Assembly (NCBI GenBank): GCA_046349415.1 | Contig: JAXMCJ010000026.1 | Coordinates: forward strand, 10,589-74,588 | DNA from: Benzoatithermus sp046349415 | GTDB taxonomy: Bacteria > Pseudomonadota > Alphaproteobacteria > Geminicoccales > Geminicoccaceae | Length of the DNA: 64,000 nt | Direction: 5' to 3' | Shown here: piece by piece, positions 8,430 to 19,034 of the stretch | How the letters are laid out: each line of letters starts with the position of its first letter | Position numbering within the stretch: the stretch's first letter is position 1 | The notes under the pieces: model-generated | Told to the model about the DNA's origin: nothing | The model's database searches: none | What the model saw: the letters and a program-made list of their open reading frames with translations, nothing else | Position numbers and translations under genes: made by a program

Positions 8430-9092
8430 ATGACCTGCGCAATCGTCGCCTGCTGCGCCGAGACCGGTCAGGTGGGTGTCGCCGTGGTTTCCTCGCTGAT
8501 GGCGGTGACCAGCCGCTGTGCCTTCGTTCAGGCCCAGGTCGGCGCCGTGGTCGTCCAGAGCATGGCCGACCCGCGGCTCGGCCCGGCAGCGCTCAAGCTT
8601 CTCGCCAGCGGCTACCGGCCGGAAGGCGTCATTCGCGCATTCGCCCGCACCGAGGAAGGTTTCGACTATCGTCAGGTGGCCCTGATCAGCGCCAGCGGCG
8701 CCACCGCGGTACACCAGGGCAAATTCGCTGTCGGCGAGGGTGGCGGCGCCGAAGCGCAGGACTGTGCCTCGATCTGCAACCGGTTGCGCGACCCCGACGT
8801 GCCGGAGCGGATGGTCGAGACATGGGTCCGCACGCCTGGGGAGCTGGGCGATCGGCTCATGGCGGCGTTGCGCGCGGCCGTGGCCGATGGCGGAGCAGGA
8901 GTTGTGCGCGCCGCCGGCTTGCTGATCGCCGAGCGGGAATCCTGGCCCCTGGTCGATCTGCGCATCGATTGGTCGGAAGCCGATCCGGTCGCCGAGCTCG
9001 ACCAGCTTTGGCATCTGTGGCGCCCGCAGATGCACGGCTACCTCGAGCGGGCGCTCGACCCGGCTGCTGCCGTCGGTACCCGCCACGCATGA
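8430..9092 (+). CDS. DUF1028 family protein (Ntn-hydrolase-like)
   Basis: A 220-residue protein starting MTCAIVACCAETGQVGVAV, with VGAVVVQSMADPRLGPAALKLL (about residues 37-58), the conserved core of DUF1028 proteins. DUF1028 has an Ntn-hydrolase-like fold but no firmly assigned reaction; members often lie near amino-acid or amine catabolic genes. Here it begins 21 nt after the decayed dgcA-like gene, so it may be a surviving member of a former catabolic operon (inference). The C-terminal part (DLRIDWSEADPVAELDQLWH) is typical of the longer members. No signal peptide is present. Confidence 0.82.
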   Translation: MTCAIVACCAETGQVGVAVVSSLMAVTSRCAFVQAQVGAVVVQSMADPRLGPAALKLLASGYRPEGVIRAFARTEEGFDYRQVALISASGATAVHQGKFAVGEGGGAEAQDCASICNRLRDPDVPERMVETWVRTPGELGDRLMAALRAAVADGGAGVVRAAGLLIAERESWPLVDLRIDWSEADPVAELDQLWHLWRPQMHGYLERALDPAAAVGTRHA

Positions 9093-9477
9093 TGCGCAGC
9101 TCGCGCAAAGTTTCTCGCGTCGCCTCGTCGACTGCGAGGAGCCGCAGCTCAGTGCCGTTTGCCAATCGGACATGGCACCAGGAGCCGCCCCAACCGCTCG
9201 CCGCGCTTCGAAGCCCGCTCCGGGTCGCCCGCGCCGGGGGCACGCCGGGCTCGGGCCAGCAGCTCGCCTTCGCCCGACCAGATTCGGTCGCGCCGCGCCG
9301 GGACGCGATCGATCCTTCGACGGCTCTCATCACATGAAGCTGCGGTAGCTCGGCAATTCCGCTTGAGTGCCGTACGCGGGCAGGCTCGCCAGGGGCAAAT
9401 CGCCAGTATACAGCGGCAGCCGGTCCATCAAGCTCGGGTTGCGTCGGCGCGAATCAGGCCAAACCACCGGAGGATGT
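9093..9477. other. Gene-poor gap between the DUF1028 gene and the membrane-protein gene
   Basis: About 385 bases without a convincing gene. On the minus strand 9100-9185 encodes a short stretch (VRLANGTELRLLAVDEATRE) that weakly recalls the catalytic-domain opening of IS3-family transposases. Also on the minus strand, 9330-9428 is an open 32-codon frame starting MDRLPLYTGDLPL without a ribosome binding site. Neither is strong enough to call as a gene. Together with the adjacent pseudogene they mark a decaying accessory region. Confidence 0.4.
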
Positions 9478-10368
9478 TTGCCCGACACGGCTCGAACCGG
9501 CCCGACGCTGATCGCCTCCCGCGACGCCAGGGGAGCCGCGGCGATCCGCGCCTACGCCGCCGCCTGTCGCGCCCGAGTGCCGGCGTTTGCCGCCCGCCAC
9601 TTCGGATGGAGGGGCGCCCTGCGGCTCCATCGCGCGGCGCTGGGCTTCGATCTGCTCCGCGCACCGTTCAATGTCATGATGGTCGCGCCGACCCTGCTGC
9701 TGCGCATTCTGGCCTGGGCGACAAGCCGTTCGGGTTTAGGACGCGTCTCCGACTGGCTGGCCAAATGCGATCTGTTCGTCGAGACGGCGCTCGCGCGACG
9801 CGTGGCGGATCTCATTCTCGGCGAGCTGCTGCAGGTCGACCGAGCCGGATCGGCCTTCCCGCCGGAATGGCACGAACGGGCACGGGGCCTGATCGCCGAG
9901 TATGTCGCCGTCCGCCACGCAGCTGCCGAGTTCGGCGCTGGATGTCTGGCAGTCCTGATTGGGCTGGCCACCCTCCACGCGCTGACCCCGAGCGCGATGA
10001 CGATGGGCCCGCTCCTCGCGCAGGAGTTGGCCAAGCGCGAGGCGATCCAGGGCTTCTGGCTCGGAAGCGGGCTTGGCTCCCTGTGGTACGCATGGTTCCC
10101 GCCGGAGGTTGATCTGGCCTTGACCATCGCCATCACCTTTGCAGTCATGGCGGGCTTTGCGCTCATCGCCACATTCATCGGCATCCTGGTCGACCCGTTG
10201 CTTCACGCGCTGGGCCTGCACCGGCGGCGCCTTGGCCGGCTGGTCGACACTTTCGAGCGAGCGGCATTGGGCGACGACAGGGCCAAGCTTCGGCTGCCAG
10301 ACCTCTATCTCGCCCGTTTGGTCGACCTCGCCGATGTTGCCCTGCTCGCCCTTCGCATGACGCGCTGA
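9478..10368 (+). CDS. Membrane-associated protein of unknown function
   Basis: Not confidently recognised; it may belong to one of the alphaproteobacterial DUF families of membrane proteins. A TTG at 9478 has GGAGG four bases upstream and gives 296 residues; a GTG at 9367 is an alternative that adds 37 poorly conserved-looking residues. The protein has a basic helical N-terminus (RHFGWRGALRLHRAALGFDL), a hydrophobic segment near APFNVMMVAPTLLLRILAW, an amphipathic middle, and two hydrophobic spans (about residues 160-180 and 215-245: LTIAITFAVMAGFALIATF). The C-terminal tail is charged. No catalytic motif is visible. It stands alone on the plus strand. Confidence 0.6.
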   Translation: MPDTARTGPTLIASRDARGAAAIRAYAAACRARVPAFAARHFGWRGALRLHRAALGFDLLRAPFNVMMVAPTLLLRILAWATSRSGLGRVSDWLAKCDLFVETALARRVADLILGELLQVDRAGSAFPPEWHERARGLIAEYVAVRHAAAEFGAGCLAVLIGLATLHALTPSAMTMGPLLAQELAKREAIQGFWLGSGLGSLWYAWFPPEVDLALTIAITFAVMAGFALIATFIGILVDPLLHALGLHRRRLGRLVDTFERAALGDDRAKLRLPDLYLARLVDLADVALLALRMTR

Positions 10369-10543
10369 GGGCTGTCGGCGATCGTGTTGGCCGGACCACA
10401 CCTCCACATTAACTCGCACGTGGCCCGGGCGCCAATTCGCTCGAACGGCTAACTCAGGCCTCGCCGGCTTGTGGCAGGCCGCCGCACCGGGCTGGCACGC
10501 GGCGAACTCTATGGTAAGCGGGCGCGAATCGGTGGGGAATGGA

Positions 10544-12220
10544 ATGGCGACGCTCAACGGTCTGGAATACATCGCGTCCTACGGCGACCTGATCGCGGCC
10601 TTCGGCCCCAACCGCGGCGCAGGCGAAGCTCACTACTTCGCCAACGGGTTGGCCGAAGGCAGGCGGCAGGGCTTCGACAGCCTCCAGTATCTCGCCTCCT
10701 ATCGCGATCTCGCCTTCGCGTTCGGACTGAACCTCGACGCGGCCGCGGCCCACTACATCACGAACGGATATCACGAAGGCCGGTCCTGGGATCGGTTCGA
10801 TGCCGTTCAGTATCTCGCCAACTATCCCGATCTTCAGGCCGCCTTCGGCACCGATCTCGAGGCGGCGACCAGGCACTATGTCGGCTGGGGCGCCCGCGAA
10901 GGTCGCAGCGCGGTGGCGACCGACCTCTATTTTGCCGCGAATACACCAGGACAGGGCTTCGAGGTCTGGAAGGTCCAGTCCAACGGCATCTTCGCTCCCG
11001 TGGCCTATATTGGCGAAGGTGCCAACGGCTCCTCGCCGGACGACTTCACCTCCTTTCGTGGGGAGCTCTACTTCAGCGCGGAGAACGGCGGCATCGGGCG
11101 GGAGCTATGGAAGGTCCGCGCCGACGGCGTTCCCGTCCTGGTCGCTGATATTGTGCCGGGCGCCGGCAGCGGTGACCCCTATGGTTTCACGGTTCACAAC
11201 AACTCTCTCTATTTCACGGCTAACTACGCCGGTCTTGGCTACGAATTGTGGAAGGTGAATGCGAACGGCACCGTCGGGATCGTCGCGGACATCGCACCCG
11301 GTGCCGGGAGCTCTTCACCCGACGAGATGACCGTCTTCCGCGGAGAGCTCTACTTCAACGCGGACAATGGCAGTCTGGGCTCGGAGCTCTGGAAGGTCGC
11401 GTCGAACGGCGCCGTCACCTTCGTCGCCGACATTATGAGCGGCGCGGGCAGTTCCTATCCGCACGGATTCACCCAGTACAACGGCTCGCTCTACTTTGCC
11501 GCCGACAACGGCTCGCTTGGGGACGAGGTCTGGCGGATTGGCCCGAATGGCGCCTTGGGCTTGGTCGGCGACATCAACAGCGGTGCCGGAAGCTCGACTC
11601 CCGACGGCTTCGCGATCGCCGCGGGGGAGCTCTATTTCGCCGCCGAGAACGCGGCATTGGGCAACGAGGTCTGGAAGATCCGGGCGGATGGCGTGGCCCA
11701 GGTGGTCGCCGACATCAATCCGGGTGCGCGCGATTCCAACCCCTACGGCTTCACCGAGTTGTCGGGCGAGGTCTTCTTCTCCGCCACCACCGCGGCATCG
11801 GGGGCGGAGCTGTGGAAGGTTCGCAACGACGGCGCCGTGGTGCAGGTCGCCGAGATCCGGGGCGGCAATATCGGGTCGGATCCCGATGGCTTCACCGTCT
11901 TCGGCAGCGATCTGTATTTTGCCGCGACCTCTGCCGGCTCGGGTCGCGAGCTGTGGAAGGTGCAGGGGAACGGCGCGGTGGTCCAGGTAGCCGACATCCA
12001 GGCGGGCGCGGGCAGCTCGGATCCCACGGACTTCAAGGTTTTTCGCGGCGAGCTCTACTTCACGGCCCATTCCGACGCTTACGGAACCGAGATCTGGAAA
12101 GTTCGCGCCGACGGCGTCGTTCAGATCGCGGGTGACATCATGCCCGGCGGCGGGGATGCCGACCCCTATGGCTTGACGCCCCACGGCATTGGCGCCGCCG
12201 GCGCGGACCTGATGTTCTAG
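10544..12220 (+). CDS. Tandem-repeat protein: three HY-x-x-x-G-EGR repeats plus nine ELYF/ELWK repeats
   Basis: A 558-residue protein made almost wholly of repeats. Residues 5-125 hold three copies of a 40-41 residue unit (YLASYxDL ... AFG ... HYxxNGxxEGR). Residues about 126-558 hold nine copies of a 47-residue unit built on ELYFxAxNxxxGxELWKV, VADIxxGAGSSxP and GFT. The unit starts (10922, 11063, 11204, 11345, 11486, 11627, 11768, 11909, 12050) are exactly 141 nt apart. The pattern resembles ELWxxDGT-type beta-propeller or adhesin repeats of exported proteins. There is no signal peptide and no clear RTX nonapeptide, so export, if any, would be by a C-terminal signal. The ATG at 10544 follows a purine-rich GGTGGGGA site. 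Function unknown. Confidence 0.85.
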   Translation: MATLNGLEYIASYGDLIAAFGPNRGAGEAHYFANGLAEGRRQGFDSLQYLASYRDLAFAFGLNLDAAAAHYITNGYHEGRSWDRFDAVQYLANYPDLQAAFGTDLEAATRHYVGWGAREGRSAVATDLYFAANTPGQGFEVWKVQSNGIFAPVAYIGEGANGSSPDDFTSFRGELYFSAENGGIGRELWKVRADGVPVLVADIVPGAGSGDPYGFTVHNNSLYFTANYAGLGYELWKVNANGTVGIVADIAPGAGSSSPDEMTVFRGELYFNADNGSLGSELWKVASNGAVTFVADIMSGAGSSYPHGFTQYNGSLYFAADNGSLGDEVWRIGPNGALGLVGDINSGAGSSTPDGFAIAAGELYFAAENAALGNEVWKIRADGVAQVVADINPGARDSNPYGFTELSGEVFFSATTAASGAELWKVRNDGAVVQVAEIRGGNIGSDPDGFTVFGSDLYFAATSAGSGRELWKVQGNGAVVQVADIQAGAGSSDPTDFKVFRGELYFTAHSDAYGTEIWKVRADGVVQIAGDIMPGGGDADPYGLTPHGIGAAGADLMF

Positions 12221-12248
12221 CCCGGGTGGCCACGCCGGGAGAGCAGCC

Positions 12249-13280
12249 ATGCTGACCGTCTACTCGGACGAGCACGCCTTGCAGGACGGTCGGGCCGAGC
12301 TGGTGGACGGCAAGCTGGTCCCCTGCTTCGAGATGCCCCGGCGGGCCTATCTGATCCGCGATCGGATCGTCGAAGCCGGCCTCGGCGAGATCGTGGGGCC
12401 GGAGACCTTCGGCCGGGCGCCGCTCGAACGGGTGCATTCCGCCGACTTCGTCGAGTTTCTCACGCGCGCCTGGGCCGACTGGACGGCCACCGGCCGCGAG
12501 TTCGATGCGCTGCCCTGGACCTGGCCGACGCACAGTCTGCGGCGGATCAGGCCGGAGCGGATCGATGGCAGGCTCGGCTACTACAGCTTCGATGCGGGCA
12601 CCCCCATCACGGCCGGCACCTGGCGGGCGGCGGAGGCCAGCGCCAACGTGGCTCTCACGGCGGCCCGGCTGATCGCCGATGGCTCGCGCAGTGCGGTGTT
12701 CGCCCTCTGCCGGCCGCCCGGCCATCACGCGGCGGCCGACCTCTATGGCGGGTACTGCTTCTTGAACAACGCTGCGATCGCCGCGCAGTATCTCATCGAC
12801 GGAGGTGCCGAGCGGATCGCGATCCTCGATGTCGACTATCACCACGGCAACGGCACGCAGGCGATCTTCTACGACCGGCCCGACGTGCTGTTCCTGTCGC
12901 TGCACGGCGATCCGCGCGAGGAGTACCCCTTCTTCCTGGGCTGGGCCGACGAGCGCGGCGCCGGGGACGGGGAAGGCTTCAACGTCAACTATCCGCTGCC
13001 ATGGGGCACGGGGTTCCCCGCCTGGGCGGAAGCGCTCGAGGATGCCTGCGGCCGGGTCGCCGACTATGCGCCCGACATCCTGCTGGTCTCCTTGGGGGTC
13101 GACACGTTCAAGGAGGATCCGATCTCGAAATTCCGGCTGGAGAGCGAGGACTTCACCACCTACGGCCGCCGGATCGCCCGGCTGGGTCTGCCGACCCTGT
13201 TCGTCATGGAGGGCGGCTACGCGGTCGAGCAGATCGGGATCAATGCGGTCAACGTCCTGCAAGGCTTCGAGGGGAGCTGA
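12249..13280 (+). CDS. HDAC-family deacetylase, acetylpolyamine amidohydrolase-like
   Basis: A 343-residue zinc hydrolase of the arginase/deacetylase fold. Visible motifs are RPPGHHA (about residues 155-161, with the catalytic His pair), DVDYHHGNGTQ (about 194-204, supplying Asp and His zinc ligands) and VDTFKEDPIS (Asp ligand). GGYAVEQIGIN near the C-terminus contains the active-site loop position where HDACs have GGY. Bacterial members of this length, with the long N-terminal insertion seen here, deacetylate acetylated polyamines or related small amides; the true substrate cannot be told from sequence. It is a single gene 28 nt after the repeat protein. Confidence 0.88.
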   Translation: MLTVYSDEHALQDGRAELVDGKLVPCFEMPRRAYLIRDRIVEAGLGEIVGPETFGRAPLERVHSADFVEFLTRAWADWTATGREFDALPWTWPTHSLRRIRPERIDGRLGYYSFDAGTPITAGTWRAAEASANVALTAARLIADGSRSAVFALCRPPGHHAAADLYGGYCFLNNAAIAAQYLIDGGAERIAILDVDYHHGNGTQAIFYDRPDVLFLSLHGDPREEYPFFLGWADERGAGDGEGFNVNYPLPWGTGFPAWAEALEDACGRVADYAPDILLVSLGVDTFKEDPISKFRLESEDFTTYGRRIARLGLPTLFVMEGGYAVEQIGINAVNVLQGFEGS

Positions 13281-13633
13281 ACTCGGGCGCTACCGCTCGA
13301 GATCGACCAGCGTCCCGCGCCATGGTTGGCCATCCGGCCGGCATCGCTGGCGACGGTCGGCGGGCGCAGCCGGCAGGTTGCGCCGCAATCGCGGCACCGC
13401 TGGCGCGTAGCTTGCCTGCGGGTCGACGCGGCGCCGAAGGGGGCTGCGTTCGACCTGGCCCGATGCTGGGGGATCGTTCTGTTCCACAGGCATCAGTGTT
13501 TCCGAACAGCGAGGCTGGGCCAAGAGCGGCTGATGGGTTTGCGTACCCCGGGGCTGTGGCACCGCTGCGCTTGACGTTCTGTTAGGATCCGCGTGGTGAC
13601 CGGGTCGCGCACAGCCCCGAGGTGATTTGCGAC
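13281..13633. promoter_or_regulatory. Intergenic region upstream of glmM
   Basis: About 350 bases with no convincing gene on either strand. A TTGACG hexamer (13571-13576) lies 58 bases before the glmM start and could be a -35 element, but the -10 at the proper distance (TGGTGA, 13594-13599) is poor. A good ribosome binding site, GAGGTG (13619-13624), ends nine bases before the glmM ATG. Confidence 0.35.
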
Positions 13634-14989
13634 ATGCATCAGAGACTGTTCGGAACCGACGGCATCCGCGGCATGGCCAACCGGCATCCGATGACGCCGG
13701 AGGTGGCCCTGGCCGTCGGCAAGGCGGCCGGTCTCATGTTCGCGCGTGGCGGGCCTCGAAACCGGGTCGTGATCGGCAAGGACACCCGGCTGTCCGGCTA
13801 CATGCTCGAGCCGGCCTTGACCGCAGGGTTCGTGTCGGCCGGGATGAGCGTCATGCTCGTCGGCCCCATGCCGACGCCGGCCGTCGCCTTCCTGACGCGC
13901 TCTCTCCGGGCGGACCTGGGGGTGATGATCTCGGCATCCCACAATCCGTACCACGACAACGGCATCAAGCTGTTCGGGCCGGATGGGTTCAAGCTGTCCG
14001 ACGAGATCGAGGACGAGATCGAGCGGTCGATGGCTTCGGGCGCCGGCGAGAGCATGCCGGCCGCCGGCGAGCTCGGTCGGGCGCGGCGGATCGACGACGC
14101 TCGCGGCCGCTATGTCGAGAGCCTCAAGAGCAGCTTCCCGCGCGGACTCACCTTGGACGGCCTCAAGCTGGTGGTGGATGCCGCTCACGGCGCGGCCTAC
14201 CACCTGGCGGGCGATCTGTTCTTCGAGCTCGGCGCGGAGGTCGTCCGGCTCGGCGTGGAGCCCAACGGCCTGAACATCAATGCCGGCTGCGGCTCGAACG
14301 AGCCCGCCCTTCTGCGCGAGGCGGTGCTGCGTGAAGGCGCGCACCTCGGCATTGCGCTCGACGGCGATGCCGACCGTCTGGTGCTGGTGGACGATCAGGG
14401 GCGGCTCGTCGACGGCGACCAGCTCCTGGCGCTGATCACCGCCAGCTGGAGCGCCGGCGGCAGAATGCGGGGCGGCGCCGCGGTCGCGACGGTGATGTCG
14501 AATCTCGGGCTGGAACGCTATCTGGCGGGGTTGGGCCTCGGCCTTCTGCGCACCAGGGTCGGGGACCGCTATGTCGTCGAGTGCATGCGCCGGGAAGGGT
14601 GCAACATCGGCGGCGAGCAGTCGGGGCACATCGTGCTGTCGGACTTCGCCACCACCGGCGACGGGCTGCTCGCGGCCCTGCAGGTGCTCGCCGTGCTGCG
14701 CGAGCGCGACAGGTCGGCGAGCGAGGTCACGCAGGTGTTCGAGCCGGTGCCGCAGCGCCTGCGCAACATCAAGTTGCGGAGCCGGCTCGATCTGGCATCC
14801 GCCGCCGTCAAGAGCATGCTGGCGCGCGAGGAAGCCCGGCTGAACGGTACCGGCCGGCTGCTGGTCCGCGCCTCCGGCACCGAACCCGTGATCCGGGTCA
14901 TGGTCGAGGCCGAGGACGAGACGTTGCTCGTGGACGTCCTCGACGCCGTGAGCGACGGCATCGATGGTCTCGCCGCTGGAGGGTCGTGA
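13634..14989 (+). CDS. glmM: Phosphoglucosamine mutase GlmM
   Basis: GlmM converts glucosamine-6-phosphate to glucosamine-1-phosphate for UDP-GlcNAc, peptidoglycan and LPS synthesis. The 451-residue product has all four family motifs: FGTDGIRG at the N-terminus, the active-site loop ISASHNPYHDNG with phosphoserine Ser102, the metal loop DGDADR (about residue 243), the sugar loop GEQSGH (about 328) and the phosphate loop RASGTEPVIRV near the C-terminus. The ATG at 13634 is chosen over a GTG at 13622 because GAGGTG sits nine bases before it and the N-terminus then matches the family. In many alphaproteobacteria glmM lies near folP/ftsH; here it stands alone. Confidence 0.96.
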   Translation: MHQRLFGTDGIRGMANRHPMTPEVALAVGKAAGLMFARGGPRNRVVIGKDTRLSGYMLEPALTAGFVSAGMSVMLVGPMPTPAVAFLTRSLRADLGVMISASHNPYHDNGIKLFGPDGFKLSDEIEDEIERSMASGAGESMPAAGELGRARRIDDARGRYVESLKSSFPRGLTLDGLKLVVDAAHGAAYHLAGDLFFELGAEVVRLGVEPNGLNINAGCGSNEPALLREAVLREGAHLGIALDGDADRLVLVDDQGRLVDGDQLLALITASWSAGGRMRGGAAVATVMSNLGLERYLAGLGLGLLRTRVGDRYVVECMRREGCNIGGEQSGHIVLSDFATTGDGLLAALQVLAVLRERDRSASEVTQVFEPVPQRLRNIKLRSRLDLASAAVKSMLAREEARLNGTGRLLVRASGTEPVIRVMVEAEDETLLVDVLDAVSDGIDGLAAGGS

Positions 14990-15123
14990 TCTCTTCTTCG
15001 GCCGACCAGTCGCCGGCGCGTTAGTCTTACCGAAACACATCGTCGCTAGGAATGACCTGCCCGTCGATTCGGCTTTGGCCGATCGGCCTGGACATGCCCG
15101 TGGGGACGATCGTGACCGGAACG

Positions 15124-16779
15124 ATGAAGCTGCGCAGGATTCGGGGGCGGACGACGAGCTTCGTGGCGCTGCTGGCGGCGCTATCCGGCGCGTTGCTGGT
15201 GCAGTCGGCCGCGATGGCGGACGACATGCCCGACTATGTCGCCTCCGGGCCCACGGCGAGCCGGCCCGCCGCACCGTTCGGCTACAGCATGTCCGCGCCG
15301 GAAGCGGTCCTGGCATCGCCGACACCCGACTACTTCAAGGCGGTCTATCCGCACCTGTTGCGCGCGCCATTGCCGGTGCGGATCTACAATCAGGGCGGTG
15401 TGCCGCCTCTTCTTCCCCGGCTGGCGCTGACCGGCAACCCCTACGGTCGGCTGGGCACCTTCCTGCCCGGCGGCCCGATTGTCCCGGCGCGGCACGCCTT
15501 CTTTCGCGCCCTCGGCACTAACGGCCGGGCCTGCGTCACCTGCCACCAGCCGCCGAGCGGCATGAGCTTCAGCTTGCGCAACGTGAACGCGCGTTTCCGC
15601 AACACACAGGGCACGGACCCGATCTTCGCGCCCGTCGACGGCGCCAACTGCCCCGATGCCGTTCCGGCCGCCTCCACCTCGGCCGCGCCCTATGGCGGCG
15701 CGCGCGGCAAGGGCAAGACCACGCTGCGGGCTGCCTACTCCCTGCTCCTGGGTCGGGGCCTCATTCGCGTCGCGATGCCCTGGCCGCCCAGGGACAATCC
15801 GGACCCAGAGTTCACGCTCGAGCTGCTGCGCGACGCGCCGCGCTGCAATGCCAGCTCGGGGTTCGGTCTGCCCACCGGGCTCGCCTCGGTCTATCGGCGG
15901 CCGATGATGTCGGCGCAGCTCAACTTCAAGACCGTGCGCCCCGACGGCACCGGCCCCATTCTCGCCGGCAGCCTCATGTGGGATGGCCGCGAGACCTCGC
16001 TCGAGCAGCAGGCGATCGACGCGACGCTCGGCCACGCCCAGGCCACGCACCCGCCGAGCCAGGTCGAGGTGAGGCAGATCGTCGACTTTCAGAACGCGAT
16101 CTTCAGCGCGCAGTTGAAGGACCGGTCGGCCGGCCTCCTCGACGCGGCTGGTGGGCGAGGCGGCCCGGTGTGGCTTTCCCGGCAGCCGGTGAACCCCAGC
16201 TTCGTGCCGCCCGTGACCCCGTTCGACGAGTTCGCCGCCTGGGCTTCGCAGGCCGGTACCCGCAAGGCGATCCAGAACGGGCAGCAGATCTTCAATCGCC
16301 GCCCCCTGCTGATCTCGGGCGTGGCGGGCCTGAACGACGTCGTCGCCAATCCCTTCGTCGGGTCCTGCGCCACGTGCCACAATATCGACCACGCCGGCGC
16401 CGATCTCTTTGCCCATCCGCAGCGTGACCTCGGCATCGGCGGGACGGCATCGGGCGCCGGCGGGCCGCCGCCGGCCGGCGACCTGCCGGTGTTCCGTCTG
16501 ACCTGTCGAGCCGACGCAGCTCCACATCCGTTCCGCGGCCGCGGCCCGATCGACACCAACGACCCGGGCCTGGCCTTGCTGACCGGCAAGTGCGCCGACA
16601 TCGGCCGGTTCACGGTGCCGCAGCTGCGGGCGCTGGCGGCACGCGAGCCATTCTTCCACGACGGCAGCGCGCGCACGCTCGCCGACGTGGTGCGTTTCTA
16701 CGAGCATCGGTTCCGTTTCGACCCGCCGCTCGACGATCGGGAGCGGTCCGATCTGGTGGCCTTCCTCAGCGCCCTCTAA
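15124..16779 (+). CDS. Large di-haem cytochrome c peroxidase-like protein
   Basis: A 551-residue exported protein with two covalent haem motifs: CVTCH (Cys137-Cys140-His141) and CATCH (about Cys415-His419). A signal peptide (SFVALLAALSGALLVQ) precedes mature residues beginning ADDMPDY. The C-terminal FTVPQLRALAAREPFFHDGS and LADVVRFYEHRF are typical of the MauG/bacterial cytochrome c peroxidase superfamily. Classical peroxidases are about 330-350 residues with haem motifs about 150 apart; here they are nearly 280 apart, so this is an expanded variant. It may oxidise a substrate other than peroxide. Its haem attachment would need the ccm system found in this window. The start at 15124 is chosen because it gives a clean signal peptide. 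Confidence 0.85.
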   Translation: MKLRRIRGRTTSFVALLAALSGALLVQSAAMADDMPDYVASGPTASRPAAPFGYSMSAPEAVLASPTPDYFKAVYPHLLRAPLPVRIYNQGGVPPLLPRLALTGNPYGRLGTFLPGGPIVPARHAFFRALGTNGRACVTCHQPPSGMSFSLRNVNARFRNTQGTDPIFAPVDGANCPDAVPAASTSAAPYGGARGKGKTTLRAAYSLLLGRGLIRVAMPWPPRDNPDPEFTLELLRDAPRCNASSGFGLPTGLASVYRRPMMSAQLNFKTVRPDGTGPILAGSLMWDGRETSLEQQAIDATLGHAQATHPPSQVEVRQIVDFQNAIFSAQLKDRSAGLLDAAGGRGGPVWLSRQPVNPSFVPPVTPFDEFAAWASQAGTRKAIQNGQQIFNRRPLLISGVAGLNDVVANPFVGSCATCHNIDHAGADLFAHPQRDLGIGGTASGAGGPPPAGDLPVFRLTCRADAAPHPFRGRGPIDTNDPGLALLTGKCADIGRFTVPQLRALAAREPFFHDGSARTLADVVRFYEHRFRFDPPLDDRERSDLVAFLSAL

Positions 16780-16886
16780 CGCCCGGATACATCGTTGGGA
16801 TCGGCTCGGGTCGAGCCCGGCGGACGGCCGTCCGCCGGGCTCGACCGTTTCCTGGCCGGGGTCTGCTTTCCGTTCGCTTCAAGGCG

Positions 16887-16915
16887 TTGCAGGGCCATGG
16901 AGCGGTTCTTATATG
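16887..16915 (+). promoter_or_regulatory. Predicted dnaK promoter
   Basis: TTGCAG (16887-16892), 17 bases, then TATATG (16910-16915) form a good vegetative-type promoter about 110 bases before dnaK. It is an AT-rich island within very GC-rich sequence. A clear sigma-32 type promoter was not seen, though the -35 region is not incompatible with one. Confidence 0.5.
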
Positions 16916-17024
16916 CCCGATACGCTGGGCGCTTCGCTGCCTGCCACCGGTTCGAGCCTATCCCTCGCCGGCTGCGCCCTCACTGGCTCGAGGCTTTTCT
17001 TCGCGTGTGACGCGAGAGGTAGGA

Positions 17025-18935
<1,911 letters not shown>

Positions 18936-18951
18936 GACTGACCCAGTCGAT

Positions 18952-18989
18952 GCGGGGCCGGCGGGACGCGATGCTCCTGCCGGCCCCGC
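18952..18989 (+). terminator. Stable hairpin between dnaK and dnaJ
   Basis: GCGGGGCCGGC (18952-18962) pairs perfectly with GCCGGCCCCGC (18979-18989). With flanking G-C, A-T and G-U pairs the stem reaches about 15 bp around an 8-base loop. No T-run follows, so it is more likely a partial terminator or mRNA-processing/stability element that sets the dnaK:dnaJ ratio than a full stop. Confidence 0.6.
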
Positions 18990-19034
18990 GCCGCTTATCC
19001 GGCTCGATGCACTGCGAGGATCGAACGACGCGCC

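Noticed and set aside
8080..8433. A 117-codon ORF as a separate gene
   Set aside because: Its first part is the DgcA C-terminal region and the rest is out of frame with the conserved ending, so it belongs to the pseudogene.
10922..12190. Regular 141-bp repeats resembling a satellite or CRISPR-like array
   Set aside because: The repeats are in frame with a long ORF, diverge at DNA level and encode a conserved residue pattern, so they are protein repeats.
13290..13574. Short ORFs on both strands between the deacetylase gene and glmM
   Set aside because: No ribosome sites or recognisable sequence; they overlap each other and the likely glmM promoter.
16940..16990. GGTTCGAGC-type T-arm-like sequence, possible tRNA
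   Set aside because: No pairing acceptor stem or anticodon arm around it; no CCA-adjacent stem.
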